A DNA stretch of 64,000 bases from Cellulomonas fengjieae (lineage in GTDB: Bacteria; Actinomycetota; Actinomycetes; Actinomycetales; Cellulomonadaceae): the NCBI RefSeq assembly GCF_018388465.1, contig NZ_CP074404.1:62001-126000 (forward strand), written 5' to 3'. The notes beneath the pieces are model-generated. The model searched no databases. It was not told the DNA's origin and saw only the letters and a program-made list of their open reading frames with translations. The position numbers were made by a program, and so were the translations under genes. Positions 1-8,059 of the stretch are shown in pieces. Positions within the stretch are counted from its first letter, which is position 1; every line of letters starts with the position of its first letter.

Positions 1-399
1 GTCAACGTGGCCTCGCGCTGCGGCCTCGCACCGCAGTACGAGCAGCTCGAGGCGCTCCAGCGGACCTACGGCGAGCGTGGCTTCACGGTCCTCGGCTTCC
101 CGAGCAACCAGTTCCTCCAGGAGCTCGGCTCGCAGGACGCCATCGCCGAGTACTGCTCGGCGACCTGGGGCGTGACGTTCCCGATGTTCGCGAAGACCAG
201 GGTCAACGGCCGGTCGCAGCACCCGCTGTACGCCGAGCTGACCAAGGCACCGGACGCGTCCGGCAAGGCCGGCCGGATCACGTGGAACTTCGAGAAGTTC
301 GTCGTCACGCCGCAGGGCGCGGTGCACCGGTTCCGTCCGCAGACGCGCCCGGACGCCCCCGAGGTCGTCGAGGTGATCACCGCGGCCCTGCCGCGCTGA
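1..399 (+). CDS. Glutathione peroxidase (5'-truncated by window edge)
   Basis: Thiol peroxidase of the GPx family, which reduces hydroperoxides at the expense of thioredoxin or another thiol. The visible part opens with the active-site segment VNVASRCGL, so the peroxidatic residue is cysteine, not selenocysteine. The catalytic Gln is expected in the missing or early part, and the WNFEK motif (ITWNFEKFVV) carrying the catalytic Trp and Asn is present near residue 94. About 30 N-terminal residues lie before base 1. The gene converges on the CorA gene with one base between the stops. Family assignment is firm; the physiological reductant is not readable here. Confidence 0.93.
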   Translation, partial: VNVASRCGLAPQYEQLEALQRTYGERGFTVLGFPSNQFLQELGSQDAIAEYCSATWGVTFPMFAKTRVNGRSQHPLYAELTKAPDASGKAGRITWNFEKFVVTPQGAVHRFRPQTRPDAPEVVEVITAALPR

Positions 400-400
400 C

Positions 401-1396
401 CTACAGCCAGTGGTTGCGGCGGAACGCGCGGTGCAGCGCGACGCACACCACGCCGATCCCGGCCAGCACGACCCAGAACCCGGCCGGCGAGTGCATCGCC
501 GGCAGCTGGTCGAAGTTCATCCCGTACAGGCCCGCGATCGCGGTCGGCACCAGCGCGATGGCCGCCCACGCGGAGATCTTGCGCATGTCGGCGTTCTGCT
601 GGACGGTCACGCGGTTCTGCTCGACGGTCACCTGGGCCAGGTCGGCCTGCATGACGTTGGTGAGCAGCGCGTCGGCCGCCTCGATCTGCTCCGCGGCGCG
701 CAGTGCGTGGTCCTGGACATCGCGGAAGTACGGCCGCGCGTAGGCCGGGATCCACGGCACGTCGTCCTCCGCGAGCCGCGTCAGCGGCTGCACCAGCGGC
801 ACGACCGCGCGGCGGAACTGCTGGACCTCGCGCTTGAGCTTGTAGATCCGCTTCGCGTGGTCGCTGCCCGGGTCGTCCCCGAACACCTGGTCCTCGATCT
901 CGTCCAGGTCCACGTCGATGGCCCGGCTGACGTCGAGGTACTGGTCGACCGACTTGTCGAGGATCGCGTGCAGCACCGCGGGCGGCCCGTGCAGGAGCAT
1001 GTCGCGGTCCACCTCGAGCGCGGCCCTGACCTGCGCGGGGATCTCGGTGTCACCGTGCCGCACGACGATGACGAACCGGTCACCCAGGAACACGGCGAGC
1101 TCGCTGACCTCGACCACCTCGACGTGGTCCACGTAGTGCACGGGCTTGACGACGGCGAACGTCACGTTGCCGTAGCGCTCGAGCTTGGGGCGCTGGTGGG
1201 CGCGGATCGCGTCGTCGATGGCGAGCTGCGGCAGCTCGAAGCCCTCCGCGATGGCGGCGAACTCGTCGGCCGTGGGCTCGACGAGACCGATCCAGACGAA
1301 GCCGTCGTCCTTCTCGGCCTCGCGCAGGGCCACGCGCAGGTCGTCGAGCCGATGCCGGCGCCGGCCGTCGGAGTACAGCGCGCAGTCAGCGATCAC
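401..1396 (-). CDS. corA: CorA-family magnesium/divalent cation transporter
   Basis: 331-residue membrane channel for Mg2+ (possibly Co2+/Ni2+). A long cytoplasmic N-terminal region rich in charged helices is followed by two C-terminal transmembrane helices. The family signature GMN (YGMNFDQLP) sits at the end of the first membrane helix, and a basic tail (FRRNHWL) follows the second. Length and topology are typical of actinobacterial CorA-like proteins, which often transport ions with no nearby partner gene. It is divergent from the aminotransferase, with 22 bases between starts. Substrate specificity cannot be told from sequence. Confidence 0.93.
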   Translation of the reverse strand: MIADCALYSDGRRRHRLDDLRVALREAEKDDGFVWIGLVEPTADEFAAIAEGFELPQLAIDDAIRAHQRPKLERYGNVTFAVVKPVHYVDHVEVVEVSELAVFLGDRFVIVVRHGDTEIPAQVRAALEVDRDMLLHGPPAVLHAILDKSVDQYLDVSRAIDVDLDEIEDQVFGDDPGSDHAKRIYKLKREVQQFRRAVVPLVQPLTRLAEDDVPWIPAYARPYFRDVQDHALRAAEQIEAADALLTNVMQADLAQVTVEQNRVTVQQNADMRKISAWAAIALVPTAIAGLYGMNFDQLPAMHSPAGFWVVLAGIGVVCVALHRAFRRNHWL

Positions 1397-1418
1397 GGTC
1401 CGAGGCTAGACGTGTTCA

Positions 1419-2591
1419 ATGGCGGGCATGAAGGTTGCCGCGCGCGCCCACGTGCCGCCGTTCGCCGTGATGGAGATCCTCGCCGCCGCCAACGCCCGCC
1501 GGGCCGCCGGTGAGGACGTCCTCAACCTGTGCGCGGGCGAGCCCGCGACGGGCGCGTCCGACGTGGTCCGTCGGCGCGCGATCGACCTGCTGACCAGCGG
1601 CGACCTGGGCTACACGGAGCCGATGGGTGCACCGGCGCTGCGGGCTGCCATCGCGCAGCACTACCGCGACCGGTACGACGTGCCGGTCGAGCCGGGGCGG
1701 GTCGCGGTGACCACCGGCTCGTCGGGCGGCTTCGTGCTGGCGTTCCTCGCCGCGTTCGACGTGGGCGACCGCGTGGCCCTCGCCGTGCCCGGGTATCCCG
1801 CGTACGCCAACATCCTCGCGGCGCTCGGGTGCGAGGTCGTCGTGGTGCCGTGCGGCCCGCAGACCCGCTACCAGCCGACCGTCGCGCAGCTCGAGGCGCT
1901 CGACGGACCGCTCGACGGCCTCGTCGTGGCGAGCCCGGCCAACCCGACGGGCACGATGATCGACCCCGACGAGCTGGCCGCGCTGGCGTCGTGGTGCGCC
2001 GGCCGGGGCGTCCGGCTGATCAGCGACGAGATCTACCACGGGATCACCTACGGCTCCGCGGCGACCGCGACCGCTGCCCACGCCCTCGACCGGGGTGCCG
2101 TCGTCGTGAACTCGTTCTCCAAGTACTGGGCGATGACCGGCTGGCGGCTCGGCTGGCTCGTGCTCCCGGACGACCTGGTCGGGCCGGTCGGCGCGCTGGC
2201 CGGCAACGTCGCCCTCTGCCCGCCCGCCCTGGCCCAGCACGCCGGGGTCGCCGCGTTCAGCGCGGAGGGCTACGAGGCGGCCCGGCAGAACGTGGCGCGC
2301 TACGCGGCCGCCCGGGCGCACCTGCTCGAGCGGCTGCCGGAGCTCGGCTGGGAGCGGGTGGCGCCGGCCGACGGGGCGTTCTACCTGTACGGCGACATCT
2401 CGGCGAGCGGCCTGGACTCGGTCACCTGGTGCGCGCGGCTGCTGGACGAGGCGGGCGTGGCGCTCACGCCCGGGACGGACTTCGACCCGGTGGAGGGCCA
2501 CCGCTGGGTGCGGCTGTCGTTCGCGTCCTCCGTGGACGTGGTGCGCGCGGCCGTCGACCGGATCGTCGCCTGGCAACGGACCTTGGCGTAA
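1419..2591 (+). CDS. PLP-dependent class I/II aminotransferase
   Basis: 390-residue fold-type I aminotransferase of the aspartate/aromatic aminotransferase group. Visible family features are the early GEP motif (CAGEPATG), NPTG in the cofactor-binding loop (SPANPTGTMI), DEIYHG, and the Schiff-base lysine in SFSKYWAMTG, followed by the GWRLGW segment. A second ATG at 1428 is a possible start; the first ATG is kept for length. The lactate/malate dehydrogenase-like gene follows 23 bases downstream on the same strand, so the two may be co-transcribed. The amino donor and the keto acid cannot be specified. Confidence 0.9.
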   Translation: MAGMKVAARAHVPPFAVMEILAAANARRAAGEDVLNLCAGEPATGASDVVRRRAIDLLTSGDLGYTEPMGAPALRAAIAQHYRDRYDVPVEPGRVAVTTGSSGGFVLAFLAAFDVGDRVALAVPGYPAYANILAALGCEVVVVPCGPQTRYQPTVAQLEALDGPLDGLVVASPANPTGTMIDPDELAALASWCAGRGVRLISDEIYHGITYGSAATATAAHALDRGAVVVNSFSKYWAMTGWRLGWLVLPDDLVGPVGALAGNVALCPPALAQHAGVAAFSAEGYEAARQNVARYAAARAHLLERLPELGWERVAPADGAFYLYGDISASGLDSVTWCARLLDEAGVALTPGTDFDPVEGHRWVRLSFASSVDVVRAAVDRIVAWQRTLA

Positions 2592-2614
2592 CACGCGCGC
2601 TCTACAGTCGCCGC

Positions 2615-3673
2615 ATGGACGTGGCGGTGCTGGGGGCGACCGGTGATGTGGGACGGCAGATCTGCACGCAGCTGGTGGAGCGGCGGATCCTGCCCACGAC
2701 GTCGCGGCTGCAGCTGGTCGGCCGCCCGGGCGGCGCGTCCGGGCGGGCGGTGCACGGCCTGCGGGCGGACCTGATCGACGCGTACGACGAGCACGCCCCG
2801 CTGCTCGACGTCGCGCTGGACCCGACCGAGGTCGTGGCCGACGTCGTCGTGGTCGCCGCCGGCATGACGGCGCCGGCCACGAGCGGGGTGCCGATGTCCC
2901 GCGCCGCGCTCGCGGACAAGAACGTCGGGGTGTTCACCGCCTACGCGGAGGCGCTCGCCCGGCACGGCTCGGGCCAGGAGGTCGTGGTCGTGGTCTCCAA
3001 CCCCGTGGAGCTCGGCGTCGCCATCATGGCGTCGGCGCTGGGCCGGCAGCGCGTGATCGGGATGGGCGCCTGGTTGGACACGCTCCGGTTCCGGCGCGAG
3101 ATCGCCGTGTCGCTCGGGGTCCGGCGGCACCGCGTCGGCGGGTTCGTCGGGGGGCAGCACGGCGAGGACCTGGTGCCACTGTGGTCGACGGTGCGGATCA
3201 GTGGCCTGGACGTCGACGAGCGGCGCCGGGCCGTGGACCGCCTGCGCGGGGGTCGCTCGCTCGACGGGTTCGCCGCGGAGGTCGCGTCCGCCAAGGAGCA
3301 GCTCGCGGCCACCTCCGACATGGGTCAGGCGTTCGCGCTCATCGACAGCTGGCCGCCTGACCTGCGGGTGGTCGCACGCCCGTGGATGACGCACCAGAGC
3401 GGGGCCAAGACCGCCGCGGGCACGGCGAGCGCGACGATCGACCTGGTGGACACGATCCTCGACGGCCGGGACATCGTGGTGGCCGGGCAGGTGGCCCTCG
3501 CGGGCGAGGTGCTGGACCGCACGGGCGTCCTGGGCGTGCCGGTCGTGGTCGGTCAGAAGGGCTGGACGCGGGTACTGCTGGACCAGCCGGCCCCCGACGA
3601 GGCCCGCCGGCTGGCTGCCGTCGCGGAGCGGATCGATGCGGCCAACGCACCGTGGCTGAGGGGTGCCGCATGA
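2615..3673 (+). CDS. Lactate/malate dehydrogenase family protein
   Basis: 352-residue NAD-dependent 2-hydroxyacid dehydrogenase of the LDH/MDH family. The Rossmann motif GATGDVG is at residues 7-13. The substrate-side segment GAWLDTLRFRREIA and the catalytic histidine in GGQHGEDLVPLWS are present. The reading frame is open far upstream inside the aminotransferase gene; ATG 2615 is chosen because it places the nucleotide-binding strand at the very N-terminus. It overlaps the next gene by four bases (ATGA). The sequence looks divergent from the housekeeping Mdh of actinobacteria, so the true substrate could be another 2-oxoacid. A link with the upstream aminotransferase (a keto acid product reduced to a hydroxy acid) is inference. 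Confidence 0.82.
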   Translation: MDVAVLGATGDVGRQICTQLVERRILPTTSRLQLVGRPGGASGRAVHGLRADLIDAYDEHAPLLDVALDPTEVVADVVVVAAGMTAPATSGVPMSRAALADKNVGVFTAYAEALARHGSGQEVVVVVSNPVELGVAIMASALGRQRVIGMGAWLDTLRFRREIAVSLGVRRHRVGGFVGGQHGEDLVPLWSTVRISGLDVDERRRAVDRLRGGRSLDGFAAEVASAKEQLAATSDMGQAFALIDSWPPDLRVVARPWMTHQSGAKTAAGTASATIDLVDTILDGRDIVVAGQVALAGEVLDRTGVLGVPVVVGQKGWTRVLLDQPAPDEARRLAAVAERIDAANAPWLRGAA

Positions 3674-4143
3674 TTGCCGCCGACGACGACGACCGCTGGG
3701 TGGCGTTCGTCGGCGCCGACCACCGGACCGGCACGATCGCGGCGCTCGCCGGGGTGTTCGCGACCCGCGGCATGAACTTCGACTCGCTGGCCACCCGCGA
3801 CGTGGACGGGGAGCACGGGCTGGTCATCGTGACGTTCCGGGCGAACGAGCGGCAGCAGCGGATGCTGGTGCGCAGCGTGGAGCGGCTGGCGGCCGTGCGC
3901 AGCGTGCAGGTGCGGCGCGCCGAGGACCTGGGGGTGCGTGCCGCGGCCGTCGTCCACCTCCCCCGCGGCGTCGAGTTCCGGCCACCCAGGCACGCCGCGG
4001 TGAGCTGGTCGGGATCGTCGGCGCTGGGTCAGCCGGTGCTCGTCGAGGGCCCGCTGGTGGATGTCGAGGCCGTCGTCGCGGCCGCGCTCGCCGCCGGTGC
4101 CCACACGGCGGCCACGGTGATCGAGCCGCCCCTCGGGACGTAG
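3670..4143 (+). CDS. ACT-domain protein (acetolactate synthase small-subunit-like)
   Basis: 157-residue protein starting with an ACT domain (residues about 8-75). The pattern 'VFATRGMNFDSLA' closely matches the amino-acid-binding loop of IlvH/IlvN regulatory subunits (FSRRGFNIDSLA). No ilvB is nearby, so it is probably a stand-alone ligand-binding regulator. The C-terminal half is a variable alpha/beta segment I cannot place. Its ATG overlaps the stop of the dehydrogenase gene, suggesting translational coupling and a shared pathway with the aminotransferase and dehydrogenase. It could bind an amino acid linked to those enzymes, but this is inference. Confidence 0.7.
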   Translation: MIAADDDDRWVAFVGADHRTGTIAALAGVFATRGMNFDSLATRDVDGEHGLVIVTFRANERQQRMLVRSVERLAAVRSVQVRRAEDLGVRAAAVVHLPRGVEFRPPRHAAVSWSGSSALGQPVLVEGPLVDVEAVVAAALAAGAHTAATVIEPPLGT

Positions 4144-4153
4144 GTTGGTCGTC

Positions 4154-5260
4154 GTGCCGCTGCCCGCGCTGGTCCCGCCCGGACCGTCGCTGACCCCCGA
4201 GCAGGTCGAGCGGGGGTCACGGCACCTGCTGCTCGCGGAGCTGGGCGTCGACGGGCAGCGCCGCCTGCGCAACGCGCGGGTGCTCGTCGTCGGCGCCGGT
4301 GGGCTGGGTGCGCCCGTCCTGCAGTACCTGGCCGCCGCGGGCGTCGGGACCCTCGGCATCGTCGACGACGACGTGGTCGAGCTGAGCAACCTGCAGCGCC
4401 AGGTCGTGCACCGGTCGGCGGACGTCGGACGAGCCAAGGTGGACAGCGCCCGCGAGGCCGTCGAGGCGCTCGACCCGGACATCCGGGTGGTCACGCACCG
4501 CACCCGGCTCACCGGGGCGAACGTCGACGACGTGCTGCGGGGCTACGACGTCGTCGTCGACGGGACCGACAACTTCCCCACCCGCTACCTCGTCAACGAC
4601 GCGTGCGTGCGCCTCGGGCTGCCCGAGGTCTGGGGGTCGGTGCTGCGGTTCGACGCGCAGACGACGGTCTTCTGGGGCCGCGCCGGCGTGCAGCTGCGCG
4701 ACCTGTTCCCCACTCCGCCCGCGCCCGACCAGGTACCGTCCTGCGCCGAGGCCGGGGTGCTCGGCGCCCTGTGCGGGCAGATCGGCTCGATCATGGCCAC
4801 CGAGGTGGTCAAGCTCGTCACCGGTACGGGTGAGCCGCTGCTCGGCCGGGTGCTCGTCGTCGACGCCCTGCGCGGCCGGTGGACCGAGGTCCCGCTCGTC
4901 GGCCGCCCGACTCCCGCCCCGAGCCTGGAGGCTCAGCCCATGCCCGACGTCCCTGTCCTCACCGCCACCGAGCTGGTGCGGCGGCTCGCCGACCGGGAGG
5001 CCGGCACCGACGACTTCCTGCTCGTCGACGTGCGGGAACCCGCCGAGCACGAGCAGGCGGCCATCCCCGGCGCCGTGCTCGTCCCGCTGGGCACCGTGCT
5101 CGACGGCTCTGCGCTCACCGACCTGCCGCGCGACGCGCAGATCGTCGTGCACTGCCAGGTGGGTGGCCGCTCGCTGACCGCCGCCAGGATCCTGCGCGAC
5201 GCGGGCTTCGACGCCGCCAACGTCGACGGCGGGATCGTGGCCTGGATGGATGCACGCTGA
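4154..5260 (+). CDS. moeB: ThiF/MoeB adenylyltransferase with C-terminal rhodanese domain
   Basis: E1-like enzyme that adenylates the C-terminal Gly-Gly of a sulfur carrier such as MoaD and hands on sulfur. Residues about 15-250 form the ThiF/MoeB domain: GAGGLGAPVLQYLAAAG (nucleotide site), DDDVVELSNLQRQ, and DGTDNFPTRYLVND. Residues about 262-365 form a rhodanese domain with the persulfide cysteine in HCQVGGRS. This is the two-domain architecture known from MOCS3 and actinobacterial MoeZ. GTG 4154 is preferred; an in-frame TTG at 4145 would add three residues. It heads the Moco operon and overlaps moeA by 11 bases. It may also serve other ubiquitin-like sulfur carriers. Confidence 0.9.
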   Translation: MPLPALVPPGPSLTPEQVERGSRHLLLAELGVDGQRRLRNARVLVVGAGGLGAPVLQYLAAAGVGTLGIVDDDVVELSNLQRQVVHRSADVGRAKVDSAREAVEALDPDIRVVTHRTRLTGANVDDVLRGYDVVVDGTDNFPTRYLVNDACVRLGLPEVWGSVLRFDAQTTVFWGRAGVQLRDLFPTPPAPDQVPSCAEAGVLGALCGQIGSIMATEVVKLVTGTGEPLLGRVLVVDALRGRWTEVPLVGRPTPAPSLEAQPMPDVPVLTATELVRRLADREAGTDDFLLVDVREPAEHEQAAIPGAVLVPLGTVLDGSALTDLPRDAQIVVHCQVGGRSLTAARILRDAGFDAANVDGGIVAWMDAR

Positions 5261-6452
5261 CGTGCGCTCCCTGACCGAGCACCGCGCGGCGGCCCTCGCG
5301 CTGGCCGCACCCCTGCCCGCGGTCGACGTGCTACTCGACGACGCGGACGGCCTGGTGCTCGCCCACGACCTGGTGACCGACGAGCCGCTGCCGCGCTGGG
5401 ACAACTCGGCGATGGACGGGTACGCCGTGCGGCAGGCCGACGTCACCGAGCTTCCCGCGACGCTGCGGGTGGTCGCGGACCTGCCGGCGGGCTCGGCCGA
5501 CGAACCCCTGGTCACCCCGGGCACCGCGGCGCGGATCATGACCGGCGCGCCGGTGCCGACCGGTGCGGACACGATCGTCCCCGTCGAGGCCACCGATGCC
5601 GGGACCGGGACCGTGGTGGTCCGCGAGGCGCCGCCAGCCGGGACCCACCTGCGGCGTGCGGGTGAGGACGCCGTCCCCGGTGACGTGGTCGTCGCCGCCG
5701 GGACGCTGCTCGGACCGGCCGCGATCGCCGCGGTCGCCTCGCTCGGTCGGCCTGTGGTCCGGGCACACCGCCGCCCGCGGGTCGCCGTGGTGTCCACGGG
5801 CGACGAGCTGGTCGCGCCCGGCACACCGCTGCGGCGCGGCCAGATCCCCGACTCCAACTCCTGGCTGCTCGCAGCCGCCGTGCGCGAGGCGGGCGGCATC
5901 CCGGTGCGGTTCGGACCCGTCCCGGACGACGTGGCGGTGCTGCGCGAGCTGCTGGCCGGCCTCGACGTGGACGCGATCGTCACCTCGGGCGGGGTCAGCG
6001 TGGGCGCCTACGACGTGGTCAAGGCGGCGCTGGCCGACGAGCCGGACGTCGAGTTCGTGTCGGTGGCGGTCCAGCCCGGCAAGCCCCAGGGCCTCGGCCG
6101 GCTGCCCGGAGGCACCCCGATCTGGACCCTGCCGGGCAACCCGGTGAGCTCGTTCGCGTCGTTCGAGATGTTCGTGCGCCCGGCGATCCTGCGCATGCGG
6201 GGGCTCCGCGACGTCGAGCGCCCGACGCGCCAGGCCGTCACCGACGAGGGCTGGACCACCCCGCCCGGCCGCGCCCAGCTCATGCCGGTGCGGTGGGTGG
6301 GGCCGGACCGCGTGGTCCGCGCGACCGCGCGCGGCTCGGGCTCGCACCTGGTCGCCCGCCTGGCCCTGGCCGAGGGGCTCGCCGTGATCCCCGCCGAGAT
6401 CGACCGGGTCGCCGCCGGCGACCGCGTCACCGTCCTGAAGGTGAGCCCATGA
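5250..6452 (+). CDS. moeA: Molybdopterin molybdenumtransferase MoeA
   Basis: 400-residue enzyme that inserts molybdate into adenylylated molybdopterin. Typical motifs are visible: the N-terminal DNSAMDGYAV, the MoCF-binding core with STGDEL and DSNS, GGVSVGAYD, and the C-terminal PGNPVSS. Length matches E. coli MoeA (411). ATG 5250 overlaps the end of moeB; GTG 5262 is an alternative that would remove four residues. It overlaps moaC by four bases. All neighbours are Moco enzymes, so the assignment is secure. Confidence 0.95.
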   Translation: MHADVRSLTEHRAAALALAAPLPAVDVLLDDADGLVLAHDLVTDEPLPRWDNSAMDGYAVRQADVTELPATLRVVADLPAGSADEPLVTPGTAARIMTGAPVPTGADTIVPVEATDAGTGTVVVREAPPAGTHLRRAGEDAVPGDVVVAAGTLLGPAAIAAVASLGRPVVRAHRRPRVAVVSTGDELVAPGTPLRRGQIPDSNSWLLAAAVREAGGIPVRFGPVPDDVAVLRELLAGLDVDAIVTSGGVSVGAYDVVKAALADEPDVEFVSVAVQPGKPQGLGRLPGGTPIWTLPGNPVSSFASFEMFVRPAILRMRGLRDVERPTRQAVTDEGWTTPPGRAQLMPVRWVGPDRVVRATARGSGSHLVARLALAEGLAVIPAEIDRVAAGDRVTVLKVSP

Positions 6453-6925
6453 CCGAGCAGTTCACGCACCTCGACGCCGCCGGGCACGCCCGGATGGTGG
6501 ACGTCACCGCCAAGCAGCCGACCGTCCGGTCGGCGACGGCGAGCGGGCGGGTGGTCTGCGACCCCACGGTGGTCGCGGCGCTGCGCGACGGCACGGTGCC
6601 CAAGGGGGACGTGCTCGCGGTCGCGCGCATCGCGGGGATCGCCGCCGCCAAGCGCACCCCCGAGCTGCTGCCGCTCGCGCACGTCATCGGCGTGCACGGC
6701 GTCGTGGTGGACCTCGACCTCACCGACGAGGGCGTGTCGCTGACGGCCACCGTCCGCACCGCCGATCGCACGGGGGTCGAGATGGAGGCGCTCACCGCCG
6801 TGTCGGTGGCGGCGCTCGCGGTCGTCGACATGGTCAAGGGGCTCGACAGGTCCGTGCGCATCGCCGACGTCCGGCTCGAGGCCAAGTCGGGCGGGCGGTC
6901 CGGCGACTGGCGGCGCGACGCGTGA
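6449..6925 (+). CDS. moaC: Cyclic pyranopterin monophosphate synthase MoaC
   Basis: 158-residue enzyme completing cPMP formation after MoaA. The substrate-binding block KRTPELLPLAHVI and the conserved GVEMEALTAVS segment with VDMVKG are present, and the length is normal for the family. The start ATG lies in the overlap ATGA with moeA, and its end overlaps mobA by four bases (GTGA), so translation is probably coupled through the operon. MoaA is encoded in the converging operon at 8058. Confidence 0.95.
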   Translation: MTEQFTHLDAAGHARMVDVTAKQPTVRSATASGRVVCDPTVVAALRDGTVPKGDVLAVARIAGIAAAKRTPELLPLAHVIGVHGVVVDLDLTDEGVSLTATVRTADRTGVEMEALTAVSVAALAVVDMVKGLDRSVRIADVRLEAKSGGRSGDWRRDA

Positions 6926-7515
6926 CCGGCGCCGCGCCACGGTTCGACGCGATCGTGCTGGCCGGTGGGCGCGCTCGCCGGCTCGGGGGCGTCAGCAAGC
7001 CGGACGTCCGGGTGGGCGGCGTCGCCCTGCTCGACCACGCGCTCGCGGCCGTGGCCGGAGCGACGGCCGCGGTCGTCGTCGGACCGCCGACGCTGGCCCG
7101 GCCGGGGGTCGCCACGGTGCTGGAGGACCCGCCGGACGGGGGCCCGGTCGCCGGCATCGCGGCGGGGCTCGACGCGCTCCCGGCCGACGGTCCCGACCTC
7201 GTCGTCGTGCTCGCGTGCGACGTGCCGCGGGCCGCGCACGTGCTGCCCGCACTGCTGGCCGCCGTGGGGGACGCCGACGGGGCCCGCACGGTCGCCGACG
7301 GTCGCGCGCAGCACCTGGTCGCGGTCTACCGGCGCGCCGCCCTGCGCGCGGCCCTCGACGCGCTGCCCGCGGTGCACGGTGCCGCGGCGCACCGGCTCGT
7401 CGGCGGCCTGCGGCTGGTCGACGTGGTCGACGACCGGGGGGCGAGCGCCGATGCCGACACCTGGGCGGACGTGGAGCGCCTCGACGCGGCGCTCGGTGAC
7501 AGGATCGACCCATGA
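6922..7515 (+). CDS. mobA: Molybdenum cofactor guanylyltransferase-like NTP transferase
   Basis: 197-residue nucleotidyltransferase that would convert Mo-molybdopterin to the dinucleotide form. The N-terminal LAGGRARRLGGVSKPD is the signature GTP/CTP-binding loop of MobA-like proteins, and ACDVP carries the metal-binding Asp. The start is GTG within a GTGA overlap with moaC. A MobA-like protein could use GTP (MGD) or CTP (MCD, as in MocA); the nucleotide cannot be read with confidence. The following DUF6457 gene overlaps by four bases. Confidence 0.88.
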   Translation: MTGAAPRFDAIVLAGGRARRLGGVSKPDVRVGGVALLDHALAAVAGATAAVVVGPPTLARPGVATVLEDPPDGGPVAGIAAGLDALPADGPDLVVVLACDVPRAAHVLPALLAAVGDADGARTVADGRAQHLVAVYRRAALRAALDALPAVHGAAAHRLVGGLRLVDVVDDRGASADADTWADVERLDAALGDRIDP

Positions 7516-7772
7516 CCGACGACCCCCGCCGCGCCCCCGGCGCCGACCTGCCGGAGTGGATCGACCAGCTCACCGCCGCGCTCGGAGTCGACCGGGAGCT
7601 CGTGGACATCGACCGGCTCCTGCAGGTCTCGTCCGACGTGGCGCACCAGGTCGCCCGCCCGGCCGTCCCGGTGACCATGTTCGTCGCGGGCCTCGCGGCG
7701 GCCGCCTCCAACCCGTCCGACGTGCTCGCCTGGATCGAGTCGCGTGCCACCGCGTGGACCGCCGAGCAGTGA
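7512..7772 (+). CDS. DUF6457-type small protein in the Moco operon
   Basis: 86-residue, mostly helical, acidic protein without membrane segments or cysteines. The conserved stretch PEWIDQLTAALGVD and the block DIDRLLQVSSDVAHQVARPAVPVT match what I know as DUF6457, a small actinobacterial domain found beside or fused to MobA-like proteins. It overlaps mobA and moaD by four bases on each side, so it is tightly embedded in the pathway. The biochemical role is unknown; a chaperone or partner for the guanylyltransferase would fit the position. Confidence 0.75.
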   Translation: MTDDPRRAPGADLPEWIDQLTAALGVDRELVDIDRLLQVSSDVAHQVARPAVPVTMFVAGLAAAASNPSDVLAWIESRATAWTAEQ

Positions 7773-8005
7773 TCACCGTCCGCTACTTCGCCGCCGCCGC
7801 GGAGGCTGCCGGGGTGGACTCGGAGCAGCTGCCGGGGGGCACGGTGGCGCAGGTCAGGGCCGCGATGGTGGCCGCGCACGGCCCCGGGTTGGACCGCGTG
7901 CTCGACCGGTGCGCGCTCCTGGCGGACGGCACGCGCGTGGAGGGCGACGACGACATCGCGGCGGGCGCGACCCTGGACGTGCTGCCCCCGTTCGCAGGCG
8001 GCTGA
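7769..8005 (+). CDS. moaD: Molybdopterin synthase sulfur carrier subunit MoaD
   Basis: 78-residue ubiquitin-like sulfur carrier. It has the expected beta-grasp start (ITVRYFAAAAEAAG) and ends in Gly-Gly (PPFAGG), the terminus that is adenylated by MoeB and turned into a thiocarboxylate. The start is GTG overlapping the upstream stop (GTGA). It is the last gene of the plus-strand Moco operon; its partner MoaE is encoded on the minus strand at 9140. Confidence 0.94.
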   Translation: MITVRYFAAAAEAAGVDSEQLPGGTVAQVRAAMVAAHGPGLDRVLDRCALLADGTRVEGDDDIAAGATLDVLPPFAGG

Positions 8006-8024
8006 CGCCCGCTCGCCACAACCT

Positions 8025-8059
8025 GAAGACCTGGTCCTGCCCAGCAGGACGACGTCTTC
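8025..8059. terminator. Hairpin between converging moaD and moaA
   Basis: GAAGAC pairs with GTCTTC, and inside it GTCCTGC pairs with GCAGGAC around a CCA loop, with a small 3/3 internal loop between the stems. It lies directly between the stops of moaD and moaA and touches the moaA stop codon, so it can serve transcripts from both sides. No T-run follows, as is common in high-GC actinobacteria. Confidence 0.6.

Noticed and set aside
57..83. Selenoprotein glutathione peroxidase
   Set aside because: The active-site codon visible near base 19 is TGC (Cys), not TGA.
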